DNA of 64,000 nt from CAVTQZ01 sp963737015 (GTDB lineage: Bacteria; Actinomycetota; Acidimicrobiia; Acidimicrobiales; UBA8190): contig CAVTQZ010000001.1 in assembly GCA_963737015.1 (NCBI GenBank), positions 1,488,001 through 1,552,000 of the forward strand, in the 5' to 3' direction. Of the stretch, positions 8,797 to 18,285 are shown piece after piece; the stretch's first letter is position 1; every line of letters starts with the position of its first letter. The notes under the pieces were generated by a model. That model had not been told where the DNA came from, did not search any database, and saw only the letters and a program-made list of their open reading frames with translations. Position numbers and translations under genes: made by a program.

Positions 8797-9603
8797 GTGT
8801 CGTCGTACGTACTCGTCGAGCGCCCGCGTCCGGGTGTGGCGCTCGTAACGCTCAACCGGCCCGAGCGCATGAACGCCATGGCGTTCGACGTGATGGTCCC
8901 GCTCCGCAAGTCGCTCGAGGAGGTGAGCCTCGACAACGAGACCCGTGTCGTGGTGATCACGGGTGCCGGGCACGGCTTCTGTTCGGGCGCGGACCTGGAG
9001 GACCCGGGGATGGTGCCGAACGTCGGCGGGCTTACCCTCCCCACGATCGCCCTGCGGTCGATGGAGCTCCTCGACGATGTGATCCTCGCCCTGCGAAAGA
9101 TGCACCAACCGGTGATAGCGGCGGTGAACGGCGCGGCGATCGGCGGTGGATTCTGCCTCTCGACCGCCGCTGACATACGGGTCGCTTCCGAGACCGCTTA
9201 CTTCCGGGCAGCCGGGGTGAACAACGGCCTCACCTCGAGCGAGCTGGGGCTCAGTTACCTCCTGCCAAGGGCGGTCGGCTCCTCGCGTGCCTTCGAGATC
9301 ATGCTGAGCGGTCGCGACGTGGACGCCGCTGAGGCCGAGCGAATCGGGCTCGTGTCACGCAAGGTTCCCTCTTCGGAGCTTCTCGACTGTTGCTACGAGC
9401 TCGCCACCCGGATCATCGGCTTCAGCCGCGTCGGGATCGAGCTCACGAAGCGCCTGCTCTGGTCGAGCCTCGATGCATCGAGCATGCACGAGCACATGGA
9501 CCACGAAGGAGTGGCGCAGTTGTTCGTGAGGTTGACCACGCAGAACTTCGAGGAAGCGGTGCATGCACGAAAGGACAGGCGCGCTCCCGACTTCGCAGAC
9601 TGA
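8797..9603 (+). CDS. Enoyl-CoA hydratase/isomerase (crotonase) family protein
   Basis: This 268-residue protein has the crotonase fold signatures: LNRPERMNAM near the N-terminus, GHGFCSGADL (first oxyanion loop, about residue 54) and NGAAIGGGFCLSTAADIR (second oxyanion loop, about 108). Glu in AFEIMLSGRD aligns with one catalytic acid; the other position is less clear. The start is a GTG. The gene follows the acyl-CoA synthetase by 23 nt, so it probably acts on the CoA thioester made by that enzyme, in beta-oxidation or a related ring or side-chain degradation. Confidence 0.88.
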   Translation: MSSYVLVERPRPGVALVTLNRPERMNAMAFDVMVPLRKSLEEVSLDNETRVVVITGAGHGFCSGADLEDPGMVPNVGGLTLPTIALRSMELLDDVILALRKMHQPVIAAVNGAAIGGGFCLSTAADIRVASETAYFRAAGVNNGLTSSELGLSYLLPRAVGSSRAFEIMLSGRDVDAAEAERIGLVSRKVPSSELLDCCYELATRIIGFSRVGIELTKRLLWSSLDASSMHEHMDHEGVAQLFVRLTTQNFEEAVHARKDRRAPDFAD

Positions 9604-9646
9604 AAGGGCGCGTCCGCCTCTGCCGGGTGCGCCCCGGGCCGGATGC

Positions 9647-10459
9647 TCAGGTGGGCAGGAAATCGAGCAGGAGCTCGTTCACGGCGCCCGGTGCCTCGAG
9701 TTGCATCCAGTGGCCCACACCGCCCACACGCTCGTAGCGCCACCCTCCTGAGACGAAACTCTCCGAGCCGGTCATCTGGGTCTCGGTCAGCGCTATGTCA
9801 CCGTCGCTCCACATCCCCATCGTCGGCGCCTGGACCGGAGGCAGCTCCAGAGGAGGGCTGATGAAAGCCTCCGGCGGGACGTTCGCCCTGTAGTAGTTGA
9901 GCCCCGGGGTTAGCGACCCGTTGGCGTCGATCTCCGCGACGACGCTGTCCGCGTCGGGATGTCCCGACCAGGCGCGGAAGTTCGCCCAGTCGTTGTCCGA
10001 GAGCCAGTGCTCCGCGACGCCCTCGAACTGGAACAGCAGCATGTACCACGACTTCTCGCGTTGCTCGTAACCGGCGCCCATGAAGGCGACCGGGTGCCCG
10101 ACCGACATCGCGACCGCGTGGTCCACACGGTCGGGGAGCAGCGACGCGATCGCCCAGGTGAGCGCGGCCCCCCAGTCGTGGCCCACCACGTGCGCCCGCT
10201 CCACACCGACCGCGTCGAGCACGGCGGCCACGTCGCCTGCGAGCAAGGGGATCGCGTAGGCATCCTTCCCCTCGGGCTTGTCCGAGCGTCCGTAGCCACG
10301 CAGGTCGGGCACGATCACCTGGAAGCCTGCTTCTGCGAGGACGGGCATCTGATGACGCCACAGCCGCCCGGTGTCGGGAAAGCCGTGCAGGAGCACGACG
10401 GGGCGCCCGCTGCCCGTCACCTCGTACTCGATCCCGACGTCTCCAACCTCGACGCGCAA
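9647..10459 (-). CDS. Alpha/beta-hydrolase, epoxide hydrolase type
   Basis: The 270-residue protein has an HGFPDTGRLWRHQ oxyanion motif (about residue 25), DLRGYGRSDKP, and a nucleophile elbow GHDWGAAL in which Asp replaces Ser, as in epoxide hydrolases and haloalkane dehalogenases. Cap-domain tyrosines (YYRANVP) and the C-terminal GVGHWMQLEAP His complete the expected active site. It likely opens an epoxide to a diol. It sits 29 nt downstream of an FAD monooxygenase on the same strand; a monooxygenase followed by an epoxide hydrolase makes biochemical sense. Dehalogenase activity is the alternative. Confidence 0.86.
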   Translation of the reverse strand: MRVEVGDVGIEYEVTGSGRPVVLLHGFPDTGRLWRHQMPVLAEAGFQVIVPDLRGYGRSDKPEGKDAYAIPLLAGDVAAVLDAVGVERAHVVGHDWGAALTWAIASLLPDRVDHAVAMSVGHPVAFMGAGYEQREKSWYMLLFQFEGVAEHWLSDNDWANFRAWSGHPDADSVVAEIDANGSLTPGLNYYRANVPPEAFISPPLELPPVQAPTMGMWSDGDIALTETQMTGSESFVSGGWRYERVGGVGHWMQLEAPGAVNELLLDFLPT

Positions 10460-10488
10460 CTCTCTTCCTCCTTTTCCCTTCTGTCTGT

Positions 10489-11937
10489 TCAGCTCGAGAC
10501 CAGCGACAGGAGCTCGCTACGGCTCGGCCCCATCCGTTCGGCGTCGGCCCACCCCGCCCCCAGCACCGTGACCTTCTTCATCATCTGCGGATCGGCGAAT
10601 ATCTCCTGTGGGGTGCGCAACACGCCGACCACCTGCAGCATCGCCCTCATGCAGTCGGGATCGCGCCCCGCCGCGTGCTCGAGCGAGTGGAACAGCGCTG
10701 TCGTCTCCTCCTCGGGCCACTCGCGCCCTTCGATCTCGGCGTCGATCTCCGCCAGCCTGTGGCGGTCGTATCTCAGCGTGGCCTCGTACCAGAGGTCAGC
10801 GCCGGTACTCGTCCTCTCGTCCCACTCCGAAGCGAGTGAGCGCGGGTCCGACAGGTCGCCGGCGCGCAAGAGCTCCCGTAGCGAAAGTCCGTGGAGAAGC
10901 CCTATCGACACGCCGCGGCCGAGCGAAGGGTTGGAACAGGCCCATGCGTCAGCGAGCGCCACGACACCTGTGGCCACCGGGCGGCCGTCGACCACCATCC
11001 GTCGGCGGCGGTCCTCGATCTTGCTCATCGTCACGATGCCCTCTTCGAAGGGATCCCCCTCTAGCCAGTGTGCGACGAGCGGGAGCGAACGGACGACCGC
11101 CTCCCAACGATCGGTTTGGCGCAGCGCACGCAGTTCCCTGTCCTTCGATCCGGCGACTATCACCACCGACCAGGTGCCGTTGTCCGCCGGCAAGGTGAGG
11201 GCGTCGATGCTGCCGTAGCTCTGAGCAAGCGGACCGAATATCGGCGGTACCGCGCCGTCGGCCGAACCGAAATGGCGGCCGTAGTACACGAAGCCGCTGT
11301 CCTCCAGCTCGTCGACCGGTCGCTTCGCTCCGCCGGCCTCGAGCCACACCGGGAGCTGAGAACGACGGCCGGTTGCGTCGACGACCAGATCTGCGGCGAT
11401 CGACCCCTCCGACTCCGTGCGCACGCCTGTCACGTGAGGAACCCCGTTCGCGCTCGAGGACCCGGGGCCGCGCGAGACGGCGCCCGATTCGTGCTCGGCG
11501 AAGACGAGGCCGCTGACAGCGACTCCGCGTCTTATCTCGACGCCGGCCGTCTCGCCTGCGCAACCCGCGACGACCGACTCGAAGACGGGGCGGCGCCCGG
11601 TGATCGCCTCGAACTGCTCGTCGCCGTCACGCCAGCCACCGGTCAACGAAGCGGGGGCGAGCTCCATCGGGTTGAAACGAAGAGCGCCGGCTTCCTCGAG
11701 GGCTTTCGCAAGCCGGGGAAGCTCACGTTCGACCTCCATCCGAAAGCGCGGCACGAAGAAATGCGGTAGCCGGAACTGGTTGACACCCCTGCGCTCCCAA
11801 GACTCCCAGGCCTCTGCGGGAGGAACCGGCGGTGCCGGGTCACGTTCCAGGACTGTGACGGCATGTCCGTCGTCTGCGAGCAACATGGCCGTGCACAGCG
11901 ACACGACGCCCCCGCCGGCGATGACGACGCTTGCCAT
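10489..11937 (-). CDS. FAD-dependent monooxygenase/oxidoreductase
   Basis: I start at the ATG at 11937, which follows a good ribosome site (GGGAGG, 5-6 nt spacing), rather than further upstream. The 482-residue product opens with a Rossmann FAD motif, VIAGGGVVSL...VLERD. It then has the DxxG-type motif around VVDATGRRSQLP (about residue 195) and a second FAD contact VVALADAWACSNPSLGRG (about 335). These are the marks of group A flavin monooxygenases and related reductases. The substrate is not evident. It is divergent from the fatty acyl-CoA synthetase (133 bp between starts) and upstream of the epoxide hydrolase in a likely two-gene operon. Confidence 0.82.
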   Translation of the reverse strand: MASVVIAGGGVVSLCTAMLLADDGHAVTVLERDPAPPVPPAEAWESWERRGVNQFRLPHFFVPRFRMEVERELPRLAKALEEAGALRFNPMELAPASLTGGWRDGDEQFEAITGRRPVFESVVAGCAGETAGVEIRRGVAVSGLVFAEHESGAVSRGPGSSSANGVPHVTGVRTESEGSIAADLVVDATGRRSQLPVWLEAGGAKRPVDELEDSGFVYYGRHFGSADGAVPPIFGPLAQSYGSIDALTLPADNGTWSVVIVAGSKDRELRALRQTDRWEAVVRSLPLVAHWLEGDPFEEGIVTMSKIEDRRRRMVVDGRPVATGVVALADAWACSNPSLGRGVSIGLLHGLSLRELLRAGDLSDPRSLASEWDERTSTGADLWYEATLRYDRHRLAEIDAEIEGREWPEEETTALFHSLEHAAGRDPDCMRAMLQVVGVLRTPQEIFADPQMMKKVTVLGAGWADAERMGPSRSELLSLVSS

Positions 11938-12070
11938 CAGACCTCCCGTTTGTCCGGGTTTTCGGGGCTTTCCGGGCATTTGCCGGGCTTTTTTCGAGGC
12001 CGGCCCGGGCGTGCGCACTGTACCCCGGCCGCCCCCACCGTTCCCCGCAGAGGCGTGCGAAGATTTCCTC

Positions 12071-13618
12071 GTGCAGGTCCCTCTCACCGTCGGCGACTTT
12101 CTCGAGCGGGCCGCCTCCGTACATCCGGAACGCACCGCGATCGTCGACGAGCCGGGAACGACGGGATCCCTCGGCGAGATCACCTACGCCCAGATGCACG
12201 ACCTGGCGCGGAGCATGGCCGTCGCGCTGGAGCGGATGGGTTTGGACACAGGCGACCGCGTCGCGATCGTGAGCCCCAACTCCGCCAAGTTCCTGGTCTC
12301 GTTCTTCGGCGTGAGCGGCTTCGGCAGGGTCCTGGTGCCGGTCAACTTCAGGCTGAACGCCGAAGAGGTCTCCTACATCGTCGAGCATTCCGGCGCGAAG
12401 GCTCTTCTCGTAGATCCCGAGCTCGACGAGCAGCTCTCGTCGGTCGATGCCAAGGTGAGGATCCGTCTCGACGGCAAAGAGGACGCCGAGCTCTTCTCCA
12501 CCGCTGCACCGGGACGCTCGCCCGCGCGCTGGGAGGGCGACGAAGAAGCGACGTGCTCGATCAACTACACCTCCGGAACGACGGCCCGACCGAAGGGAGT
12601 ACAGCTGACCCACCGCAACTGCTGGTTGAACGCGGTGAGCTTCGGTTGGCATACGACGGTCGGCGATCGCGACGTCCTGCTGCACACCCTTCCGATGTTC
12701 CACTGCAACGGATGGGGAATGCCCTATGCCGTGACCGCGATGGGCGGCCGGCACGTCGTGCTGCGCAAAGTGGACGGCGAGGAGATCTTGTCGCGCATCG
12801 AAGCGCAGGGGGTGACGCTCCTGTGCGGTGCACCCGCGGTCCTCGCGGCGATCCTCGACGCAGCGCAAGCGCGGCGCGGTCGCGGGGAAGAGGTCCCCGG
12901 CCGTGGCACGGTGCGCATGGTCGTCGCCGGCGCGCCTCCCCCGTCGAAGTCGATCGAACGGGTGGAAACGGAGCTCGGATGGGAGTTCGTCCAGATCTAC
13001 GGGCTCACCGAGACCGCGCCGCTCCTGACCGTGAACCGCGCCCCGGCGGAGTGGGACAGCCTCGACCCCGCCAGACGCGCGGGTCTCCTCGCCAGGGCAG
13101 GCGTGCCCGCCGTCGGGGTGCGTGTGCGCGTCGACGAGGAAGGTGAGGTGATGGCGCGCTCGAACCACGTCTTCGCCGGTTACTGGGAGCAACCCGAGGA
13201 ATCCGCGAGGGCGCTCGAGGGTGGTTGGTTCCACACGGGCGACGGGGGCAGGACCGAAGACGCCTTCACGGTCATCTCGGACCGTAAGAAGGACGTCATC
13301 ATCACCGGCGGAGAGAACGTCTCCTCGATCGAGGTGGAGGACTGCCTGTACCAACATCCGGCTGTCGCCGAGGCGGCGGTGATCGGTGTCCCGCACGACA
13401 AGTGGGGGGAGACGATCGTCGCGCTGGTCGTCGTACGCGAGGAGCATCCGGTGACCGAGAAGGAACTGATCGAGCACTGCCGGGGCCGCATGGCGCACTT
13501 CAAGGCGCCGACGGCGGTCGAGTTCCGCGACGCGCTTCCCCGGACCGCCACCGGCAAGCTCCAGAAGTTCAAGCTGCGAGCGCCGTACTGGGAGGGCCTG
13601 GAGCGCTCGGTCAACTGA
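12071..13618 (+). CDS. Fatty acyl-CoA synthetase (AMP-binding)
   Basis: The start is the GTG at 12071 (VQVPLTVGDFLERA), the usual N-terminus for long-chain acyl-CoA synthetases; the longer open frame upstream overlaps the divergent gene. The 515-residue protein has INYTSGTTARPKG (P-loop, about 173), YGLTETAP (about 315), the hinge region DRKKDVIITGGENVSSIEVE (about 408) and the C-terminal catalytic Lys in PRTATGKLQKFKLR. It adenylates and thioesterifies fatty acids. A TesB-like thioesterase follows by 22 nt and a metallo-hydrolase after that, forming a lipid-related operon. Confidence 0.9.
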   Translation: MQVPLTVGDFLERAASVHPERTAIVDEPGTTGSLGEITYAQMHDLARSMAVALERMGLDTGDRVAIVSPNSAKFLVSFFGVSGFGRVLVPVNFRLNAEEVSYIVEHSGAKALLVDPELDEQLSSVDAKVRIRLDGKEDAELFSTAAPGRSPARWEGDEEATCSINYTSGTTARPKGVQLTHRNCWLNAVSFGWHTTVGDRDVLLHTLPMFHCNGWGMPYAVTAMGGRHVVLRKVDGEEILSRIEAQGVTLLCGAPAVLAAILDAAQARRGRGEEVPGRGTVRMVVAGAPPPSKSIERVETELGWEFVQIYGLTETAPLLTVNRAPAEWDSLDPARRAGLLARAGVPAVGVRVRVDEEGEVMARSNHVFAGYWEQPEESARALEGGWFHTGDGGRTEDAFTVISDRKKDVIITGGENVSSIEVEDCLYQHPAVAEAAVIGVPHDKWGETIVALVVVREEHPVTEKELIEHCRGRMAHFKAPTAVEFRDALPRTATGKLQKFKLRAPYWEGLERSVN

Positions 13619-13640
13619 CGCCCCATTAAGTTCGCAGTCC

Positions 13641-14497
13641 ATGGACCCACTCGAGTTCCTCGGACTGGCGCCAACCTCCGACCCGCTGCGGTGGCATCTT
13701 CCGGTCACGCCCTCCCTCTGCACGCCGGGCCGCTTCCTCTACGGAGGCGCTGGCCTCGCCGCGGGGATCGTCGCGATGGAGCAGGTGACCGGGCGGAGCA
13801 CGATATGGGCGACCGCGCAGTACCTCACCTACGCACCGACCGGCAGCGTGCTCGAGCTCGAGGTGATCGTGGCGGCCACGGGACAAACGACGACGCAGGC
13901 GCGCGCGGTGGGCCGTCTCGGCGATCAGGAGATCCTCACCGTGAACGGAGCGCTCGGCTCGCGCCCCTCGAACTCTCGGGGACCTGGGTCGAGCCTCCAG
14001 TGGTGCCGCCACCCGAGGAGTGCCCGCTACAGGAGGTGCCGGAGATCTTCTCCGACACCGTCCTCATGCGCGTCGAGCATCGCATCGCCATCGGGCGCCT
14101 CTTCAGCCAGCTCGACGGCACGCCGGGCGGCGCTCGCTCCGCGTTCTGGAGCAGGGTTCCCGGCCATCTCGAGCCGTCGGCCGCCACGCTCGCCGTCATA
14201 GGGGACTACGTATCGGGCAGCCTGTCGCAGCCCCTCGGGGTACGGACGATGGGACGGAGCCTCGACAACACTCTTCGCATCGCGCAGCTCGTGCCGAGCG
14301 AGTGGGTGCTGTGCGACATACAGATGCACGCGTTGGCGAACGGGTTCGGCCACGGGCTCGCCCATCTCTGGGCGGAGGACGGGACTCTCCTCGGCACGGC
14401 GAGCCAGTCCATCGGCGTGCGTCTGTGGTCCGACGAGAAGCTGAGGAACGAGGCCGCCCGTAATTCGGCCCCGCTGTCGGGTAAGGAGCCTGGCTGA
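13641..14497 (+). CDS. TesB-like acyl-CoA thioesterase, interrupted by an apparent frameshift
   Basis: The ATG at 13641 gives MDPLEFLGLAPTSDPLRW and a hotdog domain with FLYGGAGLAAGIVAMEQ. At about 13961-13967 (a GCGCCCC run) the family-like protein moves to the next frame, continuing LELSGTWVEPPVVPP through GRSLDNTLRIAQLV and VLCDIQMHALANGFGHG to 14497. Restoring one base gives a double-hotdog acyl-CoA thioesterase of about 285 residues. As read, the first frame runs on to 14201 with a nonsense tail. It would hydrolyse acyl-CoA to acid and CoA, opposing the synthetase just upstream (22 nt). I cannot tell whether the indel is real. Confidence 0.78.
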
Positions 14498-14582
14498 GCG
14501 AGGCCTCGGTCCGGCCCTGGCGGCCGAGCAGGTCCCAGCCCGGTCCTGGCGTACCGATGCCGCCGCGCGTACGGTGCAACCC

Positions 14583-15644
14583 ATGGTCCAGGTGACCGGC
14601 GTCCTCCAAAAAGAAGCTTGGGATCGCAATGTTCTGCCCCCCGTCGAGAAGTTGCAGCCCGGCCTGTGGTCCATACCGGTGCCCATCCCGAACAACCCCC
14701 TCCGCTACGTCCTCGTGTATGCCCTCGAGCTCGCCGACGCCGGGGTGGCGATAGTCGACGCGGGCTGGAACACGGAGGACGCCTGGATTGCGCTCACCAA
14801 GGGCCTCGAGGAAGCGGGCGGCTCGATCTCGGACGTGCGCTCGGTGCTCGTCACCCACATACACCCCGACCACTACGGGCTGGCGGGGCGCGTGCGGGAG
14901 GAGACCGGCGCCTGGATAGGGCTTCACCCCGCTGACGCCGAGATGCTCGAGGCCCGTTACATGAAGATGGACGACCTCCTCGCACGCATGCGCGTCTTCC
15001 TCCAGGAGGCGGGCGTACCCGACACGAAGCTTCCAGACCTCAACTTCGCCTCGATGCAGATCCGCGGACAGGTCACGATGGCGGTTCCGGACGTGCTGTT
15101 CGAGGACGGCAAGGAGGTGGACGTTCCCGGCTGGGACCTGAAGGCCGTCTGGACGCCGGGGCACTCGCCCGGGCATGTCTGCTTCTACAGCGAACAGAAC
15201 CAACTGCTGCTCTCGGGCGATCACGTGCTTCCGCGGATCACGCCGAACATCGGCGTCCACACCCAGCAGTTCCCGAACCCACTCGGCGAGTACCTCGAGT
15301 CCTTGCTCAAGGTGCAGAACCTGGCCGTCGGGGAGGTGCTGCCGGCGCACGAGTACCGATTCAGCGACCTGCGCAGCCGGCTCGACGAGATCATCCTGCA
15401 CCATGCGCATCGCCTCCAGGAGATGGAGCGACTGCTCGCCGAGCATCCGGGGTCCACGGCTTGGGACATCTCGGTAAGGCTCAGTTGGTCGCGGCCGTGG
15501 CACGAGATCGCGGACTTCATGCAGAGGGCGGCCGTCGGTGAGACCCTCGCCCACATAGTCCTTTTGGAGAACCATCAGCGCGTCCGACGGGAAGGGTCAC
15601 TGCCGGCGCGCTTCTTCCTCGCCTCGGCTCCGAAGGACTCTTGA
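14583..15644 (+). CDS. Metallo-beta-lactamase-fold hydrolase
   Basis: A 353-residue MBL-fold protein. The zinc-binding motif is THIHPDHYGLAG (about residue 95), with the further ligands in TPGHSPGHVC (about 195), LLLSGDHVL (about 212) and LPAHEYRF (about 253). About 100 C-terminal helical residues extend beyond the core fold. GTG at 14574 is an equally possible start in the same frame. The family covers thioesterase, lactonase and glyoxalase-II-like enzymes; its place after acyl-CoA synthetase and thioesterase genes suggests a thioester or lactone substrate, but this is inference. Confidence 0.85.
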   Translation: MVQVTGVLQKEAWDRNVLPPVEKLQPGLWSIPVPIPNNPLRYVLVYALELADAGVAIVDAGWNTEDAWIALTKGLEEAGGSISDVRSVLVTHIHPDHYGLAGRVREETGAWIGLHPADAEMLEARYMKMDDLLARMRVFLQEAGVPDTKLPDLNFASMQIRGQVTMAVPDVLFEDGKEVDVPGWDLKAVWTPGHSPGHVCFYSEQNQLLLSGDHVLPRITPNIGVHTQQFPNPLGEYLESLLKVQNLAVGEVLPAHEYRFSDLRSRLDEIILHHAHRLQEMERLLAEHPGSTAWDISVRLSWSRPWHEIADFMQRAAVGETLAHIVLLENHQRVRREGSLPARFFLASAPKDS

Positions 15645-16951
15645 CTACGCGACGTACCAACTCCGGCAATGAATCGATCGCGCACCGGCTCCCCGGGTTC
15701 GACGCGCAGCACGCGACGCGCCGCTCGAGGACAGCGGGCCGGCTGGTCGCGTCGCTGGCCGTCGTCGCAGCCGCAGCCGTGCTGACCCTCTACTTCACCG
15801 GGTACTTCGGACGCGCTAAGGGGTCCGGCACGAACTCGACCAACTCGTCACAGTCTTCCGGTCGGTCCTCGGCGTCGGCGGGCTCGTCCTCGGGGAGCTC
15901 CGGCCGTGCGGGGACCACCCCGTCGGTCACCGCCTCGCTCTTCTCGCCGCAGCTGCCGGCGCCGATCACCCGCACCCTCGTACTGCCTGGCACGGGGACG
16001 CAGATCGTCATCGCGGGTGGGGCGACCTCCGGCGGCGTGCTGGCCCAGGGCATATTCACCCTCGACACCTCGAACGGAAAGCTCCAGCACGTCGCCAACT
16101 TCACGACCGGGACGGATGGAGCCGCCGGCGCTGTCGTCGGCGGTGCGGACGTGACCTTCGGTGGCGACGCCCCCGGTCCTATCCCCGACGTCCAGAGCTT
16201 GCCGATCGCCACGTCCTCCTCCACCTCTTCGGGCTCCACCTCGGCCGCTCACGGCGCTGTGCAGTCGGCGAGCCCGATCGGGGCCCTCCCCCAGGCGCGT
16301 GCGAACGCGGGGAGCGCAACGATCGGCCAGATCATCTACATCGCAGGGGGCGACAACGGAAGCGCCGCAGACGCCCAGGTCGTGTCGACTACCGACGGGC
16401 GGACCTTCAACACTGTGGCCTCCTTGCAGCAGCCCGTCACGTTCGCGGCCGTGGCGGGCGCGGGCTCGAACGTGTACGTGCTCGGCGGCGAGTCCTCGAC
16501 TGCGCCGGGGTCGTGGAGCCCGGTCAACACGATCCAGAAGGTCGAACCCTCCCACCACCGAAGCGTCGTCGTCGGCCACTTGCCCGTCGCTCTGGCGGGA
16601 GCGTCCGCCGTGAGCGTCGGCAACGGGATCCTCGTGATCGGTGGCACGACCGGCGCCATCTCCACGAGCTCGTCTCCGCCCGCGCCCGCACCGACCACCA
16701 GCTCCACGACGAGCGCGGCAGGGCCCGTGGTGAACACCGAGGCGAGCATCTGGTGGTGGGATCCCGCCACCGGCAAGACGACGCTCCTCGGGCAACTACC
16801 CCAGGCGGTCTCGCAGGCAGGTGTGGTGGAGAGCGGGTCGACGGTCTGGGTCGTCGGGGGGACGGCAAACGGTTCGGCCGTGTCCGCTCTTCAGACGATC
16901 ACAGTCACGGCCCACGCAGCCTCGAGCGGCGGGACCAGGAGCACCGGCTGA
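15641..16951 (+). CDS. Membrane-anchored Ser/Thr-rich Kelch-type beta-propeller protein
   Basis: The TTG start overlaps the stop of the preceding gene (TTGA), implying translational coupling. One hydrophobic segment (about residues 32-52) is followed by a Ser/Gly/Thr-rich linker (about 60-95). The extracellular domain has repeating sheets with GG dipeptides (VIAGGATSGG, YIAGGDNGSA, YVLGGESST, LVIGGTTGA, WVVGGTANG), i.e. about five to six Kelch-like blades. A second Ser/Thr/Pro-rich stretch lies near residue 350. It is probably an outward-facing surface protein of unknown binding partner. It shares an operon with the metallo-hydrolase. Confidence 0.72.
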   Translation: MTTRRTNSGNESIAHRLPGFDAQHATRRSRTAGRLVASLAVVAAAAVLTLYFTGYFGRAKGSGTNSTNSSQSSGRSSASAGSSSGSSGRAGTTPSVTASLFSPQLPAPITRTLVLPGTGTQIVIAGGATSGGVLAQGIFTLDTSNGKLQHVANFTTGTDGAAGAVVGGADVTFGGDAPGPIPDVQSLPIATSSSTSSGSTSAAHGAVQSASPIGALPQARANAGSATIGQIIYIAGGDNGSAADAQVVSTTDGRTFNTVASLQQPVTFAAVAGAGSNVYVLGGESSTAPGSWSPVNTIQKVEPSHHRSVVVGHLPVALAGASAVSVGNGILVIGGTTGAISTSSSPPAPAPTTSSTTSAAGPVVNTEASIWWWDPATGKTTLLGQLPQAVSQAGVVESGSTVWVVGGTANGSAVSALQTITVTAHAASSGGTRSTG

Positions 16952-16994
16952 CCGGCTGACCCGGCTGGCCTCTGACCCGCTGACCCGCTGACGC

Positions 16995-17633
16995 TCAAGG
17001 CGTAGCGTTCCCCGATTCCCGACGGTCCATGCGTTTTCGGATGACGAAGCGCGCCACGAGGGCGAGCACGATCACCCCGAGCGCGATCAACGACCACTTC
17101 TGGCCGGCGTTCAGCACTGTTTGGTAAGCGCTTCCGGCCGCGTAGCCGACGAGGACCCACATCGTCGCCCAGGCAGCGCCGCCGATGGCGCTGAAGATCA
17201 TGAAGATGCGCAGATCCATTCCGCTCATGCCGGCGAGCCCGGGAAGCACGGCTCTCACGACCGCGATCCACCGTCCGAGGAGAATCGCGGGTCCTCCACG
17301 CCGGGCTACGAGCTTCTCCGCTTTCGCCACGTCGCGGCTGCCCCTGAGGGGCCGATGCGACATGAGCCACGGCCCGATCACCTTGCCGAGCTCGTAGCCG
17401 GAGAGATTGCCCACGGTTGCCGCGACCGCGACCACCACCACCATCAGCACCACGTTCACGTGGTGCTGACTCGCGATCACGCCGCCCATGACGGTGGCGA
17501 TCTCGCCGGGGATGAAGAAACCGATGACGATCCCCACCTCGATGAAGACGAGAACGCCCACCACGATGTAGACGAGGGGGCCGTGCAGCTGGAGCAGGTG
17601 GTGCTGGACCCACGAGGTGGCGCTGGCCGGCAA
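16995..17633 (-). CDS. DedA family (VTT/SNARE-associated) membrane protein
   Basis: The 212-residue polytopic protein carries the DedA hallmarks: an FIPGEIATVMGG re-entrant segment (about residue 39), GNLSGYELGK (about 77) and the FLGRW-type motif LLGRWIAVVRAVLPGLAG (about 118). The family acts in lipid (undecaprenyl-phosphate or phosphatidylethanolamine) translocation and membrane homeostasis. The start is a TTG at 17633. It is convergent with the Kelch gene and separated from it by about 40 bp of CTGACCCG-like short repeats. Confidence 0.88.
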   Translation of the reverse strand: MPASATSWVQHHLLQLHGPLVYIVVGVLVFIEVGIVIGFFIPGEIATVMGGVIASQHHVNVVLMVVVVAVAATVGNLSGYELGKVIGPWLMSHRPLRGSRDVAKAEKLVARRGGPAILLGRWIAVVRAVLPGLAGMSGMDLRIFMIFSAIGGAAWATMWVLVGYAAGSAYQTVLNAGQKWSLIALGVIVLALVARFVIRKRMDRRESGNATP

Positions 17634-17700
17634 CGCCTAAATACCGCCTAGATGTGGCACAGCGTCAGCGAGCCGAGACCCGTAGGGGAAGGCTCCGTGA

Positions 17701-18273
17701 TCAGAGCGACCGGGAGCCGAGCGAAGCGCTTATCCACGTCCTCTTCCGGCACGCGGGGCACGTCATGAGCCTCGCATATCCCCTGCCCGGTCTCCACAAC
17801 CAGAAGGGGAAATGAAGGAGCACGTACTCGAAGAGGTCTACGTCTGTCTTGGCGTTGCACCCGGAGCACTCGAGGCTTATGGGCCCGATGAGCCCGCTCG
17901 CAGCCTGGCGGGACCGGGTGACGACGGTGTCCAGAGGGCGCGCAGGAGCATCTCCACGGGGCCTGCGCGTCGACCCCGTGCGGGTGGCCGACGTCGAGCG
18001 GGCACGCGGAGTCGGCGACGGCCGGGTGCGCGACGAGCCGGCGCGGGTGGCCGGCCCGGCGGATTTCGACGACTTCGTTCGCGCGGCTGTACCGGAGCGC
18101 TTGCGCGTCGCCGTCTCTGCGCCTGCTGCTGCTGCCGGGACCTCGGGCGCTGAGAAGAGGGCGTGGCGACCTCTCACGTCCGGCTCGCGCGGGTGTTGGG
18201 GGTTCTCCTCGACGCGCTCAGCGGGTGCCCAGAACAGAGCTCTCTTTCCCAGGGGGTCCGGCGAACCAGCCAT
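17701..18273 (-). CDS. Zinc-ribbon protein with Ala/Arg-rich linker, unknown function
   Basis: A 190-residue protein. The first 20 residues (MAGSPDPLGKRALFWAP) look folded, the middle is low-complexity Ala/Arg/Thr/Ser, and the last 70 residues contain CSGCNAKTDVDLFEYVL ... TCPACRKRTW, a four-Cys zinc ribbon. A strong ribosome site (GGAGGG) precedes the ATG at 18273. It lies 12 nt downstream of the ParA gene in the same direction, so the two are probably cotranscribed. I know no assigned function for this arrangement; DNA or RNA binding is only a guess. Confidence 0.7.
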   Translation of the reverse strand: MAGSPDPLGKRALFWAPAERVEENPQHPREPDVRGRHALFSAPEVPAAAAGAETATRKRSGTAARTKSSKSAGPATRAGSSRTRPSPTPRARSTSATRTGSTRRPRGDAPARPLDTVVTRSRQAASGLIGPISLECSGCNAKTDVDLFEYVLLHFPFWLWRPGRGYARLMTCPACRKRTWISASLGSRSL

Positions 18274-18285
18274 GGTCCCTCCTCG

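Noticed and set aside
11840..13723. A 627-codon minus-strand frame opposite the fatty acyl-CoA synthetase
   Set aside because: The synthetase on the plus strand has every ANL motif; the antisense frame has none.
16952..16994. Functional repeat array (CTGACCCG) between Kelch and DedA genes
   Set aside because: Only a few imperfect short copies between convergent genes; likely slippage products.
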